A DNA stretch of 5,082 bases from an uncultured Atopobium sp. GTDB taxonomy: Bacteria; Actinomycetota; Coriobacteriia; Coriobacteriales; Atopobiaceae. Positions within the stretch are counted from its first letter, which is position 1; every line of letters begins with the position of its first letter. Below the pieces are notes generated by a model. It was not told where the DNA came from, made no database searches, and saw only the letters and a list, made by a program, of their open reading frames with translations. Below, one piece after another: positions 4,151-5,082 of the stretch. A program made the position numbers and the translations under genes. Location of the stretch: the NCBI GenBank assembly GCA_946999785.1, contig CAMQEO010000086.1, forward strand, positions 1 through 5,082, given 5' to 3'.

Positions 4151-5082
4151 ATGAAAATGAGAATGAAAAGGATAATGAGTGTTTTCCTTGCTCTAGTAAT
4201 GTTTATGTCTTACCTGCCTTTAAAGCCAATAGCTAGCTATGCAGATGACCGTATAAGTATAAATGGCTATACCTTTCCGGATCATAACTTTAATGTGTAT
4301 GTGAGTGATTTCGATCGTAATGGTGATTCTTATTTAGGTAAGGACGAGTTAGATGCCGTTAAAAAGATAGATACTAGTGTCCTGGGGCCATTTAAACCTG
4401 AAAGTTTAAAAGGAATTGAATATTTTAAAAATCTTAAGAAATTGAAGTGTGTTGGATTAATTCTTGGGAGTTTGGATCTAAGTGGCAACCCAAATCTTAC
4501 TGAATTGGATTGTGGTTACAGCCGTATAAGAAATTTGAAACTACCTCACAACAAAAAACTTACTAAATTGCTTTGTCATTATAACGAACTAACAGAGTTG
4601 AATGTAAGTGACAACCAGCTAACGAGTTTGGATCTAAGTGGCAACCCAAATCTTACTACCTTGAATTGTTCTAATAACAAACTAACAGAGTTAGATGTAA
4701 GTAACAACAAGAATCTTACTTACTTGGATTGTTCTCACAACAATCTAACGAGTTTAGATTTAAGTAACAACAAAAAACTTACTAACTTGAAATGCGATGA
4801 TCAAACATATGATATAACGCTAAGGGGCACAAGAGAATTTAAATATAGTAACTTCCCAGGACATTTTGATAAAGACAGGGTTAAGTTACTACATGGAGCA
4901 ACTCTTGGCGATAATGGTCTTATAGTTGATGGTAATAAGCCAAGTGTAGTAACTTACAGCTATGATGTTTGCGATAGTAAGCATACAAAGATGAATGTCA
5001 CATTAAATATTAACTACGAATTTGATGAAGATAATCTAAAATCTATGAAAGTAACTCACCAGCCTAAGCTAGACTACACAGA
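4151..5082 (+). CDS. Secreted leucine-rich-repeat surface protein, 5' part
   Basis: The gene is open at the right edge; 310 codons are present and there is no stop. GGAG (4140-4143) lies 7 nt before the ATG. Residues 1-31 are a signal peptide: basic KMRMKR, hydrophobic IMSVFLALVMFMS, cleavage likely after SYA (29-31). NGYTFPDHNFNVYV (38-51) is a cap seen before this type of LRR. D55-x-N57-x-D59 to E66 is an EF-hand-like calcium loop. SLKGIEYFKNLKKLKC (85-100) leads into LRRs at 106-220: five 21-residue units (pattern TxLDLSxNxxLTxLxCSxNxL) plus one 10-residue half-unit (148-157). This nested pattern is the IRREKO type. The stretch from 221 to 310, ending MKVTHQPKLDYT, looks like the start of Ig-like or Rib-like surface modules; an LPXTG anchor may follow beyond the window. 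AGA, AGG and ATA codons are commoner than in nagB or ispE, suggesting acquisition. A cell-surface adhesin or host-binding role is inferred. Confidence 0.85.
   Translation, partial: MKMRMKRIMSVFLALVMFMSYLPLKPIASYADDRISINGYTFPDHNFNVYVSDFDRNGDSYLGKDELDAVKKIDTSVLGPFKPESLKGIEYFKNLKKLKCVGLILGSLDLSGNPNLTELDCGYSRIRNLKLPHNKKLTKLLCHYNELTELNVSDNQLTSLDLSGNPNLTTLNCSNNKLTELDVSNNKNLTYLDCSHNNLTSLDLSNNKKLTNLKCDDQTYDITLRGTREFKYSNFPGHFDKDRVKLLHGATLGDNGLIVDGNKPSVVTYSYDVCDSKHTKMNVTLNINYEFDEDNLKSMKVTHQPKLDYT
4468..4657 (+). repeat. Identical 34-nt repeats within the LRR coding region
   Basis: Positions 4468-4501 and 4624-4657 are identical over 34 nt (encoding SLDLSGNPNLT), 156 nt apart. Further near-identical blocks follow, such as CTAACAGAGTT and CTTACT segments. 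The identity at synonymous positions points to recent duplication or gene conversion. Such repeats could recombine to lose or gain 52 residues in frame. Confidence 0.9.

Overview
The window joins two different kinds of DNA. Positions 1 to about 3170 are ordinary chromosomal housekeeping sequence of moderate GC: the 3' part of an ITPase gene (rdgB), a glucosamine-6-phosphate deaminase gene (nagB), a veg-like gene, ispE and a tRNA-Pro(CGG). From about 3170 to 5082 the sequence is mostly AT-rich, has few genes, is full of hairpins and short repeats, and ends in an open secreted leucine-rich-repeat (LRR) protein gene. All convincing genes are on the + strand. The veg-ispE pair is typical of Gram-positive bacteria. 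Together with a Bacillus-type NagB, a MEP-pathway kinase, a CCA-encoding tRNA and an IRREKO-type LRR surface protein, it suggests a host-associated Gram-positive anaerobe. A low-GC coriobacterium of the Atopobium/Fannyhessea type is my best guess, but this rests on general resemblance, not on a search.

Layout: 1-375 is the rdgB 3' end. Positions 376-700 are intergenic, with a degenerate TGCAAT tandem repeat, a small hairpin, and a palindromic operator-like site plus a third half-site flanking a TATAAT box. nagB follows (701-1438) and closes with a good terminator (1442-1485), with a promoter right behind it (1484-1512). Then come veg (1747-2040) and ispE (2059-3033), 18 nt apart and probably one transcript. 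A hairpin follows ispE, then tRNA-Pro (3092-3168).

Beyond the tRNA there is a doubtful 95-codon ORF (3205-3492). Next is a small unit made of a candidate promoter, a strong Shine-Dalgarno sequence, a 39-codon ORF and a near-perfect terminator hairpin lying inside that ORF. Then comes a leader holding a TATAAT box, a 34-codon ORF that contains (GACA)14, and an 18-bp terminator hairpin. Last is the LRR gene (4151 to the window end), with a signal peptide, an EF-hand-like loop and nested 21-residue LRRs.

The most interesting point is the layout upstream of the LRR gene. The number of GACA units sets where translation of the short ORF stops relative to the terminator. At the present count of 14 the stop lies 12 nt before the hairpin. 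With 12 or 15 units the frame would run through the whole 5' arm of the hairpin and stop inside its 3' arm. This reads like a phase-variable transcription attenuator controlling a surface protein. The geometry is seen in the sequence; the function is inferred.
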